Positions 37,143 to 45,807 of a stretch of 64,000 nucleotides of DNA are shown here, piece after piece (the first letter of the stretch is position 1; each line of letters starts with the position of its first letter). The position numbers and the translations under genes were made by a program. Origin of the DNA: Antiquaquibacter oligotrophicus (lineage in GTDB: Bacteria > Actinomycetota > Actinomycetes > Actinomycetales > Microbacteriaceae); NCBI RefSeq assembly GCF_020535405.1, contig NZ_CP085036.1, positions 2,728,001 to 2,792,000 of the forward strand, written 5' to 3'. The notes beneath the pieces are model-generated. The model did no database searches, had not been told where the DNA came from, and saw nothing but the letters and a program-made list of their open reading frames with translations.

Positions 37143-37171
37143 GGTGTCCTTTCGTGAGGTTCACCAGGTAT

Positions 37172-37198
37172 GACCGGATGCCCTCGCCAAACGTGACA
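37172..37198 (-). promoter_or_regulatory. Candidate ECF41 promoter upstream of the NmrA-like gene
   Basis: On the minus strand TGTCACG at 37198-37192 is followed after 15 bases by CGGTC (37176-37172). The published ECF41 consensus is close to TGTCACA for the -35 and CGTC for the -10. The motif lies just after the sigma factor stop codon. Confidence 0.5.
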
Positions 37199-37200
37199 CG

Positions 37201-38088
37201 TCACGCCAACTGCGTCGCGAGCTCCCGGAAACCCTCCAACTTGTGCGGGTTGAGCACGATCATGATGCGGCTGACGCCATCATCGGCGATGTCGACCGTC
37301 CAGAGAGCTGCTGGCTCGCCGTCGCGTACACCGAGCACCGCGGGTTCACCGTTGGCTATCACCGGGTGCATGACGATTCCGTGGGCGAACTTCTCGATGA
37401 CACCCACAAGCAGTGCCGCAACTCGGTCGCGTCCGCCGACGATGTTACGAGCGGCGCCGACGACACCTCCGCCGTCGGAGTGCGAGCGCACGTCGGCGGC
37501 GAGAGTGTGTTCGAGTTGCGAGACATCGCCGGATTGAGCCGCTGCGAGAAAGGCCGCGAGGAGTCGCGAGCGTTCGTCGCCGCTGACCACGACCCCACGT
37601 TCCCGCTCGATGTGCTTGCGGGCGCGCGTGGCAAGCTGTCGCGCGTTCGACTCGTTCGTCTCGAGCACGTCGGCGATGTCACGGAACGGGTAGTCGAAGG
37701 CTTCGCGCAGAACGTAGGCGGCGCGCTCGGCCGGCGTCAGCCGCTCAAGGAGGAGCAGAACGGCCAGGGACAGCGCCTCGGCACGCTCCGCACCGAGCAA
37801 CGGGTCACGGGAGGTATCCACCGGCTCGGGCAACCACGGTCCGATGTAGCTTTCGCGACGAACTCGCGCGGAGTCGAGCGTCGTGAGAGTGAGCCTCGTG
37901 ACCATCGTGGCGAGGAAGGCGCCCGGGTTGTCGATCGTCTCACTCGTGCGGTTCCAGCGGATCCAGGCATCCTGCACGATGTCCTCAGCTTCGGCGACCG
38001 ACCCGAGCATGCGGTAGGCGATGCCGAACATCCGCGCGCGATTCTGCTCGAAGACGCTGAGTTGGTCGGGAACGTCGGTCGATGTCAC
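37201..38088 (-). CDS. ECF41-group RNA polymerase sigma factor with fused SnoaL-like domain
   Basis: Extracytoplasmic-function sigma factor of 295 aa. Region 2 ([22 protein letters not shown], about 25-46) and region 4 ([19 protein letters not shown] ... [19 protein letters not shown]) are followed by a C-terminal NTF2/SnoaL-like extension of about 120 residues. The ECF41 signatures are all visible: WLPEP (85-89) in the linker, DGGG (205-208) and NPHKL (280-284), which control the sigma in place of a separate anti-sigma factor. GTG 38088 has CACAAT six bases upstream, a near-leaderless -10. Its target is probably the following NmrA-like gene. Confidence 0.9.
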   Translation of the reverse strand: MTSTDVPDQLSVFEQNRARMFGIAYRMLGSVAEAEDIVQDAWIRWNRTSETIDNPGAFLATMVTRLTLTTLDSARVRRESYIGPWLPEPVDTSRDPLLGAERAEALSLAVLLLLERLTPAERAAYVLREAFDYPFRDIADVLETNESNARQLATRARKHIERERGVVVSGDERSRLLAAFLAAAQSGDVSQLEHTLAADVRSHSDGGGVVGAARNIVGGRDRVAALLVGVIEKFAHGIVMHPVIANGEPAVLGVRDGEPAALWTVDIADDGVSRIMIVLNPHKLEGFRELATQLA

Positions 38089-38094
38089 CTGTTC

Positions 38095-38100
38095 ATTGTG
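38095..38100 (-). promoter_or_regulatory. Possible leaderless -10 (CACAAT) for the ECF41 sigma gene
   Basis: Minus-strand CACAAT lies six bases before GTG 38088; first base differs from TANNNT. Confidence 0.35.
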
Positions 38101-38169
38101 ACGTGTTGCGTGGGCAGCGCGGTCGTTCCCGGTGCGGCCCGGCTCACCAGTTGTGACGGTGCAGCGGGG

Positions 38170-38175
38170 GATACT
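38170..38175 (+). promoter_or_regulatory. Possible leaderless -10 (GATACT) for recO
   Basis: GATACT lies six bases before GTG 38182; first base differs from TANNNT. Confidence 0.35.
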
Positions 38176-38181
38176 GGAGCG

Positions 38182-38910
38182 GTGCCGACCTACCGTGATG
38201 AAGCCGTTGTGCTGCGCACCCACAAGCTGGGCGAAGCCGACCGCATCGTGACGATGCTGTCCCGGCAGCACGGCAAGATTCGCGCGGTCGCGAAGGGGGT
38301 TCGGCGCACGGCATCCCGCTTCGGGTCGCGACTTGAGCCCATGATGGTCGCCGACGTTCAGTGTTACGTCGGTCGGTCCCTCGACATCGTTCAGCAGGCT
38401 GAGTCTGTTGGCGCCTATGGCGCGGAGATCGCAGACGATTACGCCGCCTACACGGCGGGCAGCGCCATGGTCGAAACCGCTGACCGCGTGACGGATGATT
38501 CCGGCTCCCTGCAGCAGTATCTGCTTCTCGTCGGTGCGCTCCGCTCGCTGTCGCGGCGCGAGCATCACCCGTCGCTCACCCTGGACTCGTACCTGCTCCG
38601 GTGCCTCTCGATCGCCGGATGGGCCCCCAGCTTCGACGCGTGTGCGGTGACCGGTGCACCCGGCCCGCACACGGTGTTTGTCGCGCAGCTGGGCGGTGTT
38701 GTCGCCGACGAGGTCGCCCCGCCGGGTTCACCGCGACTGGATGCCGACACCCTCGGTCTGCTGGGCGCACTGCTCGAGGGCCGCTGGCCGGATGCCGAGG
38801 CCGCGGGGGAGCGCACTCGCGCTCAGGCGAGCGGGATCGTCGCCGCGTACACCCAATTCCATCTCGAGCGCACGCTGCGCTCCCTGCCCCACGTGGATCG
38901 CACAGCATGA
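38182..38910 (+). CDS. recO: DNA repair protein RecO
   Basis: Recombination mediator of 242 aa that anneals DNA and loads RecA with RecF/RecR. N-terminal OB fold ([24 protein letters not shown]), then the helical domain with ...[24 protein letters not shown] and a Zn-finger-like region (about 155-185) that lacks a full set of Cys ligands. The open frame extends far upstream, antisense to the sigma gene; GTG 38182 gives the normal length. Its stop overlaps the uppS start by ATGA. Confidence 0.92.
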   Translation: MPTYRDEAVVLRTHKLGEADRIVTMLSRQHGKIRAVAKGVRRTASRFGSRLEPMMVADVQCYVGRSLDIVQQAESVGAYGAEIADDYAAYTAGSAMVETADRVTDDSGSLQQYLLLVGALRSLSRREHHPSLTLDSYLLRCLSIAGWAPSFDACAVTGAPGPHTVFVAQLGGVVADEVAPPGSPRLDADTLGLLGALLEGRWPDAEAAGERTRAQASGIVAAYTQFHLERTLRSLPHVDRTA

Positions 38911-39710
38911 CACCGAAACCCAAAACCCACCGCGACGCGGTCGACTACGTGCCGATCGACTGGACGGGCATCTACCCGCCGGAGTTCCCGCGCAAGGCGG
39001 TGCCGAACCACGTCGCGATCGTCATGGACGGCAACGGGCGCTGGGCCAACGCCAAGGGTCTCACGCGAGTGGAGGGCCACAAGGCTGGCGAGGCTGCCCT
39101 TCTCGACGTGGTCGCCGGGGCCATCCAGGTGGGCGTCAAACACCTGAGTGTGTACGCGTTCTCCACGGAGAACTGGAGTCGTTCCCCCGACGAGGTGCGG
39201 TTCCTCATGGGGTTCAACCGGGACGTGCTGCACCGCCGCCGCGACCAGCTGAACGAGTGGGGGGTGCGTGTTCGGTGGGCCGGGCGCAGGCCTCGGCTGT
39301 GGGCATCCGTTATCAAGGAGCTTCAGTTCGCGGAGCAGCTGACGCGGGACAACGACGTGCTCACGCTCACGATGTGCGTCAACTACGGCGGACGCAACGA
39401 GATCACCGACGCCGTTCAGCGCATCGCCGAGGAGGTCGCAGCGGGGCGACAGCGTCCGTCGGGCATCAGTGAGAAGACGATCCAGCGGCACCTTTACCAG
39501 CCGGGCCTACCCGACGTTGACCTCTTTGTGCGCAGTTCGGGGGAGCAGCGCACCAGTAATTTCATGCTCTGGCAGAGCGCGTACGCCGAGATGGTGTTCC
39601 TCGACACCCTGTGGCCGGACTTCAGCCGCACCGACCTCTGGGACGCGATCGAGCTTTATCAGGGCCGCTCCCGCCGTTTTGGTGGCGCGATCGACGCGCC
39701 GAGCGCCTGA
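38907..39710 (+). CDS. uppS: Isoprenyl transferase (undecaprenyl diphosphate synthase)
   Basis: cis-Prenyltransferase of 267 aa that makes the C55 (or shorter, in some actinobacteria Z-decaprenyl) lipid carrier precursor for peptidoglycan. Conserved blocks are [17 protein letters not shown] with catalytic Asp, [28 protein letters not shown], and the C-terminal [27 protein letters not shown] 38907 overlaps the recO stop (ATGA), a common recO-uppS coupling. Its product is also the substrate carrier relevant to the DedA protein earlier in the window. Confidence 0.95.
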   Translation: MTPKPKTHRDAVDYVPIDWTGIYPPEFPRKAVPNHVAIVMDGNGRWANAKGLTRVEGHKAGEAALLDVVAGAIQVGVKHLSVYAFSTENWSRSPDEVRFLMGFNRDVLHRRRDQLNEWGVRVRWAGRRPRLWASVIKELQFAEQLTRDNDVLTLTMCVNYGGRNEITDAVQRIAEEVAAGRQRPSGISEKTIQRHLYQPGLPDVDLFVRSSGEQRTSNFMLWQSAYAEMVFLDTLWPDFSRTDLWDAIELYQGRSRRFGGAIDAPSA

Positions 39711-39740
39711 GGCTGGACTCAGGCGAGCTCATCGCCGCGT

Positions 39741-39746
39741 TAGGCT
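39741..39746 (+). promoter_or_regulatory. -10 (TAGGCT) for the small membrane protein
   Basis: TAGGCT lies 16 bases before GTG 39763; a GGAGG ribosome-binding sequence at 39753-39757 follows. Confidence 0.45.
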
Positions 39747-39762
39747 CTGGCCGGAGGAACCT

Positions 39763-40155
39763 GTGACTGATATTCAGCCGGGCGCACCGCTGGGTGGCCC
39801 AGAACAAGTGCTCGTGTCGTTTGGAGATATCGTCGTGAGTCGAAGCTGGGTGGTCACGCCCGGCGGAAATGCGCCTCTTCGAGGGGCTCAATTCCTTCTG
39901 ACTGACAGTTCACGAACCGAGACTCGGACGCCGACGTGGGCAATCGTCTTGGCGATCCTCGGCGCATTCTTTTTCCTCCTTGGTCTGTTCTTTCTTCTCG
40001 TGAAGGAGACCGTTACCTCCGGATTTGTCCAGGTCACGGTCATCGGTGAGCGTCTCACGCACACGGTGGCAATACCCGTGACACATCACGCGGCGGTCGT
40101 GGACGTCTATAACCGAGTCAATTACGCGAGACAGCTCGTCGCGGCCGCGGAATAG
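39763..40155 (+). CDS. Small single-pass membrane protein of unknown function
   Basis: Protein of 130 aa with a soluble N-terminal half (GGPEQVLVSFGDIVVSRSWVV), one membrane helix at about residues 59-80 and a soluble C-terminal half with ISVT-like beta pattern (FVQVTVIGERLTHTVAIP). I do not recognise the family. GTG 39763 is set by GGAGG. It lies between uppS and the NAD operon. Function cannot be assigned. Confidence 0.55.
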   Translation: MTDIQPGAPLGGPEQVLVSFGDIVVSRSWVVTPGGNAPLRGAQFLLTDSSRTETRTPTWAIVLAILGAFFFLLGLFFLLVKETVTSGFVQVTVIGERLTHTVAIPVTHHAAVVDVYNRVNYARQLVAAAE

Positions 40156-40193
40156 CACGACTCTCCAGTTATCGTCATCGTGACTTTAAGTGG

Positions 40194-40199
40194 TACGAT
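40194..40199 (+). promoter_or_regulatory. Candidate -10 (TACGAT) for the NAD operon
   Basis: TACGAT lies 48 bases before the Nudix ATG. ACTTTAAGT (40183-40191), an ACTT-T-AAGT palindrome, lies just upstream. Confidence 0.4.
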
Positions 40200-40205
40200 C
40201 TGTTC

Positions 40206-40220
40206 AGGTCGAGTTGACCT
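40206..40220 (+). promoter_or_regulatory. Inverted repeat AGGTC-N5-GACCT before the NAD operon
   Basis: Perfect 5-bp arms with a 5-bp spacer, located just downstream of TACGAT where a repressor would block transcription. It is a candidate operator for the NrtR-like protein encoded by the first gene, which would fit feedback control of NAD synthesis. Confidence 0.45.
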
Positions 40221-40247
40221 TTACTGAATAGTTCGGACACACGCACC

Positions 40248-40961
40248 ATGAGCGACACCACGCAGGGCATCGGGCTCGCGGTTTCCACCGTGATCTTCGC
40301 TCTGCGAGCGCACCCCGAGACCGGGTTGAGTGCCCTGTGGATCCCGCTGGTGCGCCGCACTCGCGATCCCTTCGAAGGGTCGTGGGCTCTTCCCGGCGGT
40401 TGGGTGCGCGAGAGCGAGAGCCTCGCGGATGCCGCGGGCCGCAACCTGCTCGAGACCACCGCCGTCGAGCCGTCCTACCTCGAGCAGCTCTACTGCTTCG
40501 GTGAGGTCGACCGCTCGCCGGACCGTCGTGTCGTCTCCGTCGTCTACTGGGCGCTCGTGCGCCCCGAGCAAACCGAGCGCTCGGAGGACGGCGACAACGT
40601 GCGTTGGTTCCTCGCCGACGAACTCCCGGAACTCGCGTTCGACCACAACGTCATCGTCGACTACGCGCTGTGGCGCCTGCGCACCAAGGTCGAGTACAGC
40701 CGCATCGCCCAAGCCTTCCTCGGCTCGACGTTCACCCTCGCCGAGCTGCGTGAGGTGCACGAGGCTGTGCTCCAACGCGCCCTCGACCCCGCCAACTTCC
40801 GGCGGCAGGTCGAGCCCACCCTCGTCCCCACGGATGCTGTGGTCACCGGTGGTCGTCACCGCCCTCCGCGTCTCTACCGCTACGACGAGTCGATCTCGCT
40901 CGTGGACAACGGGCCTCTCACGCACGGGCCCGCGCCCCAGAACGCAAGGAGTATCGCGTGA
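40248..40961 (+). CDS. Nudix protein of NrtR type with altered Nudix box, probable NAD regulator
   Basis: Protein of 237 aa: a Nudix fold (about 1-150) and a C-terminal winged-helix segment (about 155-230, FTLAELREVHEAVLQRALDPANFRRQ), the NrtR layout. The Nudix box G51-x5-E57-x7-R65 reads RNLLETTAV where REUxEExGU is expected, so the first Glu is Asn and the second is Thr, and catalysis is doubtful. NrtR proteins bind ADP-ribose and repress NAD genes, and the gene is joined to nadA by GTGA at 40958-40961. So it is probably a regulator that senses an NAD metabolite; hydrolase activity would need proof. Confidence 0.75.
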   Translation: MSDTTQGIGLAVSTVIFALRAHPETGLSALWIPLVRRTRDPFEGSWALPGGWVRESESLADAAGRNLLETTAVEPSYLEQLYCFGEVDRSPDRRVVSVVYWALVRPEQTERSEDGDNVRWFLADELPELAFDHNVIVDYALWRLRTKVEYSRIAQAFLGSTFTLAELREVHEAVLQRALDPANFRRQVEPTLVPTDAVVTGGRHRPPRLYRYDESISLVDNGPLTHGPAPQNARSIA

Positions 40962-42220
40962 CTTCTGTAGACACTCTCATCAAGACCGATCCCGGTGAGA
41001 CCTGCAATCCGGCTCTCGCCGAGGGTCCGTGGACCTTCGACCTCGGGTTGCCCAGCTACGGACCGGGCGCCTCGCAGGGAGACATCATCCCGACGGGTTC
41101 GCCTCGCCAGGGTCAGCTGCCCGTTGAGTACCAGCGCGCCTCCAACGAGGAGCTGCACGACCGGATTCGTGTCGCGAAGCAGGTGCTCGGCGACCGTGTT
41201 GTAGTGCTCGGGCACTTCTACCAGCGCGACGAGGTTGTTCAACACGCTGACTTCCTCGGTGACTCGTTCCAGCTCGCCAACGCTGCCCAGACGGTGCCGA
41301 ACGCCGAGGCGATCGTGTTCTGTGGCGTGCACTTCATGGCCGAGACGGCGGACATCCTCGCCCGCCCCGGGCAGTCGGTGATCCTGCCCAACCTCGCCGC
41401 CGGGTGCTCGATGGCCGACATGGCAGACATCGATTCCGTCGAAGAGGCCTGGGAGCAGCTCACGGCGATCTACGGCACGGAGCCTGACGAGACGGGTCGC
41501 GTGCCGATCATTCCCGTCACGTACATGAACTCGTCGGCGGCGCTCAAGGGCTTCTGCGGCCGCAACGGCGGCATCGTGTGCACGTCGTCGAACGCCGCGA
41601 CCGTGCTCGAGTGGGCCTTCGAGCGCGGCCAGCGTGTGCTGTTTTTCCCCGACCAGCACCTCGGCCGCAACACGGCCAAGGCAATGGGAGTACCGCTCGA
41701 GCAGATGCCGATGTGGAACCCCAACAAGCCGCTCGGCGGCAACGAGGTCGCCGAGATCGAGGATGCCCGCGTCATCCTGTGGCACGGATTCTGCTCGGTT
41801 CACCGCCGCTTCTCGGTCGCTCAGGTTGAGAAGGCGCGTGCGGAGTACCCGGGTGTGCGTGTGATCGTGCACCCAGAGTGCCCCATGCCCGTCGTTGACG
41901 CGGCGGATGAGGCTGGTTCGACCGACTACATCCGCAAGGCCATCGCTGCGGCCACCGAACCCACGACCTTCGCGATCGGCACCGAGATCAACATGGTCAA
42001 TCGCCTTGCCGCCGAGTTCCCGCAGCACACGATCTTCTGCCTTGACCCCGTCGTGTGCCCCTGCTCAACGATGTACCGCATCCACCCGGGGTACCTCGCG
42101 TGGGTGCTCGAGGAGCTGGTCGCCGGGCGTGTGGTGAACCAGATCACCGTTCCCGATGACGTCGCGGAGCCGGCTCGTGTTGCTCTCGAGCGTATGCTCG
42201 CCGCGCGGCCGAAGGTCTGA
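40958..42220 (+). CDS. nadA: Quinolinate synthase A
   Basis: 4Fe-4S enzyme of 420 aa condensing iminoaspartate with dihydroxyacetone phosphate to quinolinate. The cluster Cys ligands lie in IVFCGVHFMAETADIL, GFCGRNGGIVCTSSNA and VVCPCSTMYR; GHFYQRDEVVQHADFLGDSF holds active-site residues. The long form with an N-terminal extension is typical of actinobacteria. GTG 40958 overlaps the preceding stop; a strong AAGGAG precedes it. Works with NadB next to it. Confidence 0.96.
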   Translation: MTSVDTLIKTDPGETCNPALAEGPWTFDLGLPSYGPGASQGDIIPTGSPRQGQLPVEYQRASNEELHDRIRVAKQVLGDRVVVLGHFYQRDEVVQHADFLGDSFQLANAAQTVPNAEAIVFCGVHFMAETADILARPGQSVILPNLAAGCSMADMADIDSVEEAWEQLTAIYGTEPDETGRVPIIPVTYMNSSAALKGFCGRNGGIVCTSSNAATVLEWAFERGQRVLFFPDQHLGRNTAKAMGVPLEQMPMWNPNKPLGGNEVAEIEDARVILWHGFCSVHRRFSVAQVEKARAEYPGVRVIVHPECPMPVVDAADEAGSTDYIRKAIAAATEPTTFAIGTEINMVNRLAAEFPQHTIFCLDPVVCPCSTMYRIHPGYLAWVLEELVAGRVVNQITVPDDVAEPARVALERMLAARPKV

Positions 42221-42223
42221 TCC

Positions 42224-43780
42224 GTGGCACGCGTTGTTGTTGTCGGCACGGGAATCGCCGGCCTGATCACCGCCTATCGCGCGAGCCGCCGTCACGAGGT
42301 TGTGCTCGTGACGAAGGCTGAGCTCGCCGAGAGCAACACCAAGTACGCCCAGGGTGGAATCGCGGCGGCACTGTTCCCTGACGACAGCGCGGCATCCCAT
42401 ATCGCCGACACCCTGCGCGCCGGCGCAGGCCTGTGTGACCCGGTCGCCGTCGAGGTGTTGTGCACCGAGGGCCCGATTCGGGTGCGCGAGCTCATCGAGC
42501 TCGGCGTCGAGTTCGATCGGGTGAACGGGGAGCTCGCCAGGGGCCACGAAGCCGCCCATTCGGCTCGGCGCGTCATCCACGCCGGGGGAGACGCGACAGG
42601 TCTCGCCATCGAGGTCGCGCTCCTGCGCGCGGTCAAGGCCATCGCCGTCGAGGTCCACGAGCACACGTTTATGCGTGATCTGCTTGTCGAGGAGACGCCG
42701 GCAGGGCGGCGTGTTGCCGGTATTGAAGCGGTGGATGCCCGGGGTGTCGGCCGCGACATCCGTGCCGACATCGTGGTGCTCGCCAGCGGCGGTGCCGGCC
42801 AGCTCTACGCACACACAACCAATCCGACGGTTACGACCGGTGATGGTGTCGCTGCTGCGTGGCGCGCCGGCGCAGTGCTCGCCGATGTCGAGTTCTACCA
42901 GTTCCATCCCACATCTCTTGCCGTGCCGGGTAATCCGCTCGTGTCGGAGGCGGTCCGCGGCGACGGAGCCGTGCTGCTCGACGCGCAGGGGCGACGCTTC
43001 ATGTTCGACGTTCACCCGGACGGTGAGCTCGCGCCCCGCGACGTCGTCGCCCGGGGGATCGCGGCGCAGATGGCCCGGCAGGGCGGCGCCCCGGTTCTGC
43101 TCGACGCGACGGCGCTCGGCGCCGAGTACCTCGAAGAGCGCTTCCCCGGTATCTCGCGTGTGACACGCGAGCACGGCTTCGATTGGGCTCGCGAACCGAT
43201 CCCGGTGACTCCGGCGGCCCACTACTGGATGGGCGGCATCCGCACCGACATCGATGGTCGAACCTCGCTGCCCGGGCTTTTTGCCGTCGGGGAGGCGACG
43301 TGCACGGGAGTTCACGGCGCCAACCGTTTGGCTTCCAACTCCCTTCTCGAGTCCCTCGTGTTCGCGTGGCGCGCCGCCGATGCGATCGACACGGATGCCG
43401 TGCCCCTGCCCTCCGGTCGTCCGTCGTCGCTCGCGACCATCGAGCCCGAGCCTCCGGTCGAGACAGCTGTCGCGTCTCGCGCCGAGGTGCAGGCGCTCAT
43501 GTGGTCGCTCGTGGGCCTGGAGCGCTCCCTTCCGCAACTCGAGGTCGCACGCGATCAGTTGTCCCGGTGGCGCGCGCCGGAGCCCGATTCTGTCGACCCC
43601 GTGGATGCTGGGGAAGTGCGCAATCTGCTCGATCTCGCGAGGATCATCGTGCACGCCGCGATCGCCCGCGAGGAATCGCGAGGCGCCCACGACCGCGTCG
43701 ACTTCCCCCTCACGCGCGACGAGTTCGAGTACTCGCTGGAGTGGCGGGTCCCCGTTACCGAGCCGGTGGTTGCGCGATGA
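42224..43780 (+). CDS. nadB: L-aspartate oxidase
   Basis: FAD enzyme of 518 aa oxidising L-aspartate to iminoaspartate for NadA. N-terminal GTGIAGLITAY dinucleotide motif, EFYQFHPTSLAVPG and GAVLLDAQGRRFM in the capping/flavin domain, HYWMGGI and TCTGVHGANRLASNSLLE near 350-370, all typical of the fumarate reductase/aspartate oxidase family. GTG 42224, three bases after nadA. Its stop overlaps the nadC ATG. Confidence 0.96.
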   Translation: MARVVVVGTGIAGLITAYRASRRHEVVLVTKAELAESNTKYAQGGIAAALFPDDSAASHIADTLRAGAGLCDPVAVEVLCTEGPIRVRELIELGVEFDRVNGELARGHEAAHSARRVIHAGGDATGLAIEVALLRAVKAIAVEVHEHTFMRDLLVEETPAGRRVAGIEAVDARGVGRDIRADIVVLASGGAGQLYAHTTNPTVTTGDGVAAAWRAGAVLADVEFYQFHPTSLAVPGNPLVSEAVRGDGAVLLDAQGRRFMFDVHPDGELAPRDVVARGIAAQMARQGGAPVLLDATALGAEYLEERFPGISRVTREHGFDWAREPIPVTPAAHYWMGGIRTDIDGRTSLPGLFAVGEATCTGVHGANRLASNSLLESLVFAWRAADAIDTDAVPLPSGRPSSLATIEPEPPVETAVASRAEVQALMWSLVGLERSLPQLEVARDQLSRWRAPEPDSVDPVDAGEVRNLLDLARIIVHAAIAREESRGAHDRVDFPLTRDEFEYSLEWRVPVTEPVVAR

Positions 43781-44631
43781 CCGCCGCCGCGATCGACGAG
43801 ATCATCGAACGCGCACTGGTCGAGGACGCGCCGTGGGGCGACGTGACGAGCGAGGCGTTCCTGCCGCGGTCCGCTCGGGCTACCGCTCGCCTCGTACCGC
43901 GTGAGCCGGGCATCCTGAGCGGAATCGACGTCTTCGCGCGCGTTTTCGAACTCGTGGATGCCGATGTTGTCATCGAGCTGGGTTCGGTGGACGGTGCGGC
44001 GTTCGAATCGGGTGTCACGTTGGCCCGAGTCGACGGCAGCGCACATTCGGTTCTTCGCGCCGAGCGCATCGCGCTCAACCTCACGCAGCGGATGTCGGGC
44101 ATCGCGACACTGACGGCTCAGTACGTGAACGCTGTTTCGGCAACGGATGCCCGCATCGCCGACACACGCAAGACCACCCCCGGTCTGCGCATTCTGGAGC
44201 GACAGGCCGTCCGCGACGGGGGCGGGTACAACCACCGCTACTCGCTGTCTGACGCCGTGCTCGCCAAGGACAACCACCTCGCCGTGCTCGCTGCTGCTGG
44301 GACACCCATCGGTGAAGCGATCCGACTAGCGCGTTCCCGTGTGAGCCACACAACACGCATCGAAGTCGAGGTTGACCGACTCGATCAGGTCGAGGACGTG
44401 GTAGCCGCCGGGGTCGACACGATCATGCTCGACAACTTCAGTCTCGACGAGCTCCGCGAGGGCGTAGCAATTGTCGCGGGACGGGCCATCGTCGAGGCGA
44501 GCGGGGGAGTGAACCTCGATACCGTCGCAGCAATCGCCGAGACAGGGGTCGACGTCATCTCGGTCGGTGCCCTCACTCACAGCGTGCGCTCGATCGACCT
44601 CGGACTCGACGTGGACGTCACGGCGGGCTGA
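43777..44631 (+). CDS. nadC: Nicotinate-nucleotide diphosphorylase (carboxylating)
   Basis: Quinolinate phosphoribosyltransferase of 284 aa making nicotinate mononucleotide from quinolinate and PRPP. LVEDAPWGDVTS near residue 15, ADTRKTTPGLRILERQAVRDGGGYNHR in the PRPP site (spanning 128-154), KDNHLAV, and the C-terminal barrel with SGGVNLDTVAAIAETGVD. ATG 43777 overlaps the nadB stop (ATGA). The open frame upstream of it is antisense-like coding inside nadB in another phase. Confidence 0.96.
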   Translation: MTAAAIDEIIERALVEDAPWGDVTSEAFLPRSARATARLVPREPGILSGIDVFARVFELVDADVVIELGSVDGAAFESGVTLARVDGSAHSVLRAERIALNLTQRMSGIATLTAQYVNAVSATDARIADTRKTTPGLRILERQAVRDGGGYNHRYSLSDAVLAKDNHLAVLAAAGTPIGEAIRLARSRVSHTTRIEVEVDRLDQVEDVVAAGVDTIMLDNFSLDELREGVAIVAGRAIVEASGGVNLDTVAAIAETGVDVISVGALTHSVRSIDLGLDVDVTAG

Positions 44632-44632
44632 C

Positions 44633-45769
44633 ATGATCTACCTCGACCAGGCGGCGACAACCGCGGTACGCCGCGAGGTCCTCGAGGCGATGTGGCCGTA
44701 CCTGACGGCCGAGTTTGGCAATCCCTCGAGTCACCACGAGGTGGGGGAGGCGGCCGAGCGCGGACTCACGGATGCCCGTGCTCGCGTAGCGGCGGCGCTC
44801 GGTGTTCGCGCGAGCGAGGTTGTCTTCACTTCCGGCGGCACGGAAGCTGCCAACCTCGCGATCAAGGGGATCGTGCTCGCGAGTACGCGCGGCCGGCACA
44901 TCGTGACCTCGGCGATCGAGCATCCGGCAGTCCTCGAGTCGTGTGACTACCTCGAACGCTTTCATGGCGCTGAGGTCACCGTTCTGCCCGTCGACGCCGA
45001 CGGTCTCGTTGACCCCGTCGCGTTCACTGCGGCGCTTCGCGACGACACTGCGCTCGCGACGATCATGTACGCGAACAACGAGATCGGCACGGTTCAGCCG
45101 ATCGCCGAACTCGCGGCGCTCGCGCACGCGCGCGGCGTTCCCTTCCACACCGACGCCGTGCAGGCCGCGGGGTGGTTGCCCATCGACCTGCACACGCTCG
45201 GCGCCGATGCGCTCTCCCTCTCCGGCCACAAACTCGGTGCGCCGAAGGGCATCGGTGCCCTCGCCGTGCGAGCCCGTATTCCGCTCGAGCCTGTGATTCA
45301 CGGCGGTGGCCAGGAGCGCGGCAGGCGCTCGGGAACCGAGAACGTAGCCGGTGCCGTCGCTCTCGCGACCGCGCTCGATCTTGTTCCGTCATCCGTGGCG
45401 CGCGCCGGCGAGGTCGCCGCCCTCCGCGATCGGTTTATCGATCGGGTGCTCAGCACGGTTCCGGATGCCCGCCTCACCGGTTCGCGTATGCACCGGTTGC
45501 CGGGCCACGCGTCCTTCTGCTTCCCCGGCACGAGCGGCGAATCCGTTCTCCTCGGCCTCGAGGCACGTGGCATCGTGTGCTCCAGCGGGTCGGCGTGCGC
45601 CGCAGGGAGCGATGAGCCCTCCGATGTGCTTCTCGCGATCGGTCTCACTCCGGAGATTGCTCAGACCGCCGTGCGATTCACGTTCGGATCGGAGATCACC
45701 GAGGCCGAACTCGATGAGGTCGCACGAGAGCTGGTCGATTCGGTCGCCGCGGTGCGCTCCCTCGGCTGA
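44633..45769 (+). CDS. Cysteine desulfurase (NifS/IscS-like)
   Basis: PLP enzyme of 378 aa releasing sulfur from cysteine as persulfide. Cofactor Lys lies in SLSGHKLGAPKGIG, the catalytic Cys in GIVCSSGSACAAGS; the MYANNEIGTVQP and DQAATTAVRREV blocks are typical. It lies at the end of nadABC, and in other bacteria such a desulfurase at this position supplies the NadA 4Fe-4S cluster. ATG 44633 follows the nadC stop by one base. Confidence 0.92.
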   Translation: MIYLDQAATTAVRREVLEAMWPYLTAEFGNPSSHHEVGEAAERGLTDARARVAAALGVRASEVVFTSGGTEAANLAIKGIVLASTRGRHIVTSAIEHPAVLESCDYLERFHGAEVTVLPVDADGLVDPVAFTAALRDDTALATIMYANNEIGTVQPIAELAALAHARGVPFHTDAVQAAGWLPIDLHTLGADALSLSGHKLGAPKGIGALAVRARIPLEPVIHGGGQERGRRSGTENVAGAVALATALDLVPSSVARAGEVAALRDRFIDRVLSTVPDARLTGSRMHRLPGHASFCFPGTSGESVLLGLEARGIVCSSGSACAAGSDEPSDVLLAIGLTPEIAQTAVRFTFGSEITEAELDEVARELVDSVAAVRSLG

Positions 45770-45795
45770 ACTACTTTCTGCGTGAACGGTCACAC

Positions 45796-45801
45796 TAGGC
45801 T
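45796..45801 (+). promoter_or_regulatory. Leaderless-type -10 (TAGGCT) for the Gfo/Idh/MocA gene
   Basis: TAGGCT lies exactly six bases before ATG 45808. Confidence 0.65.
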
Positions 45802-45807
45802 GGCCGG

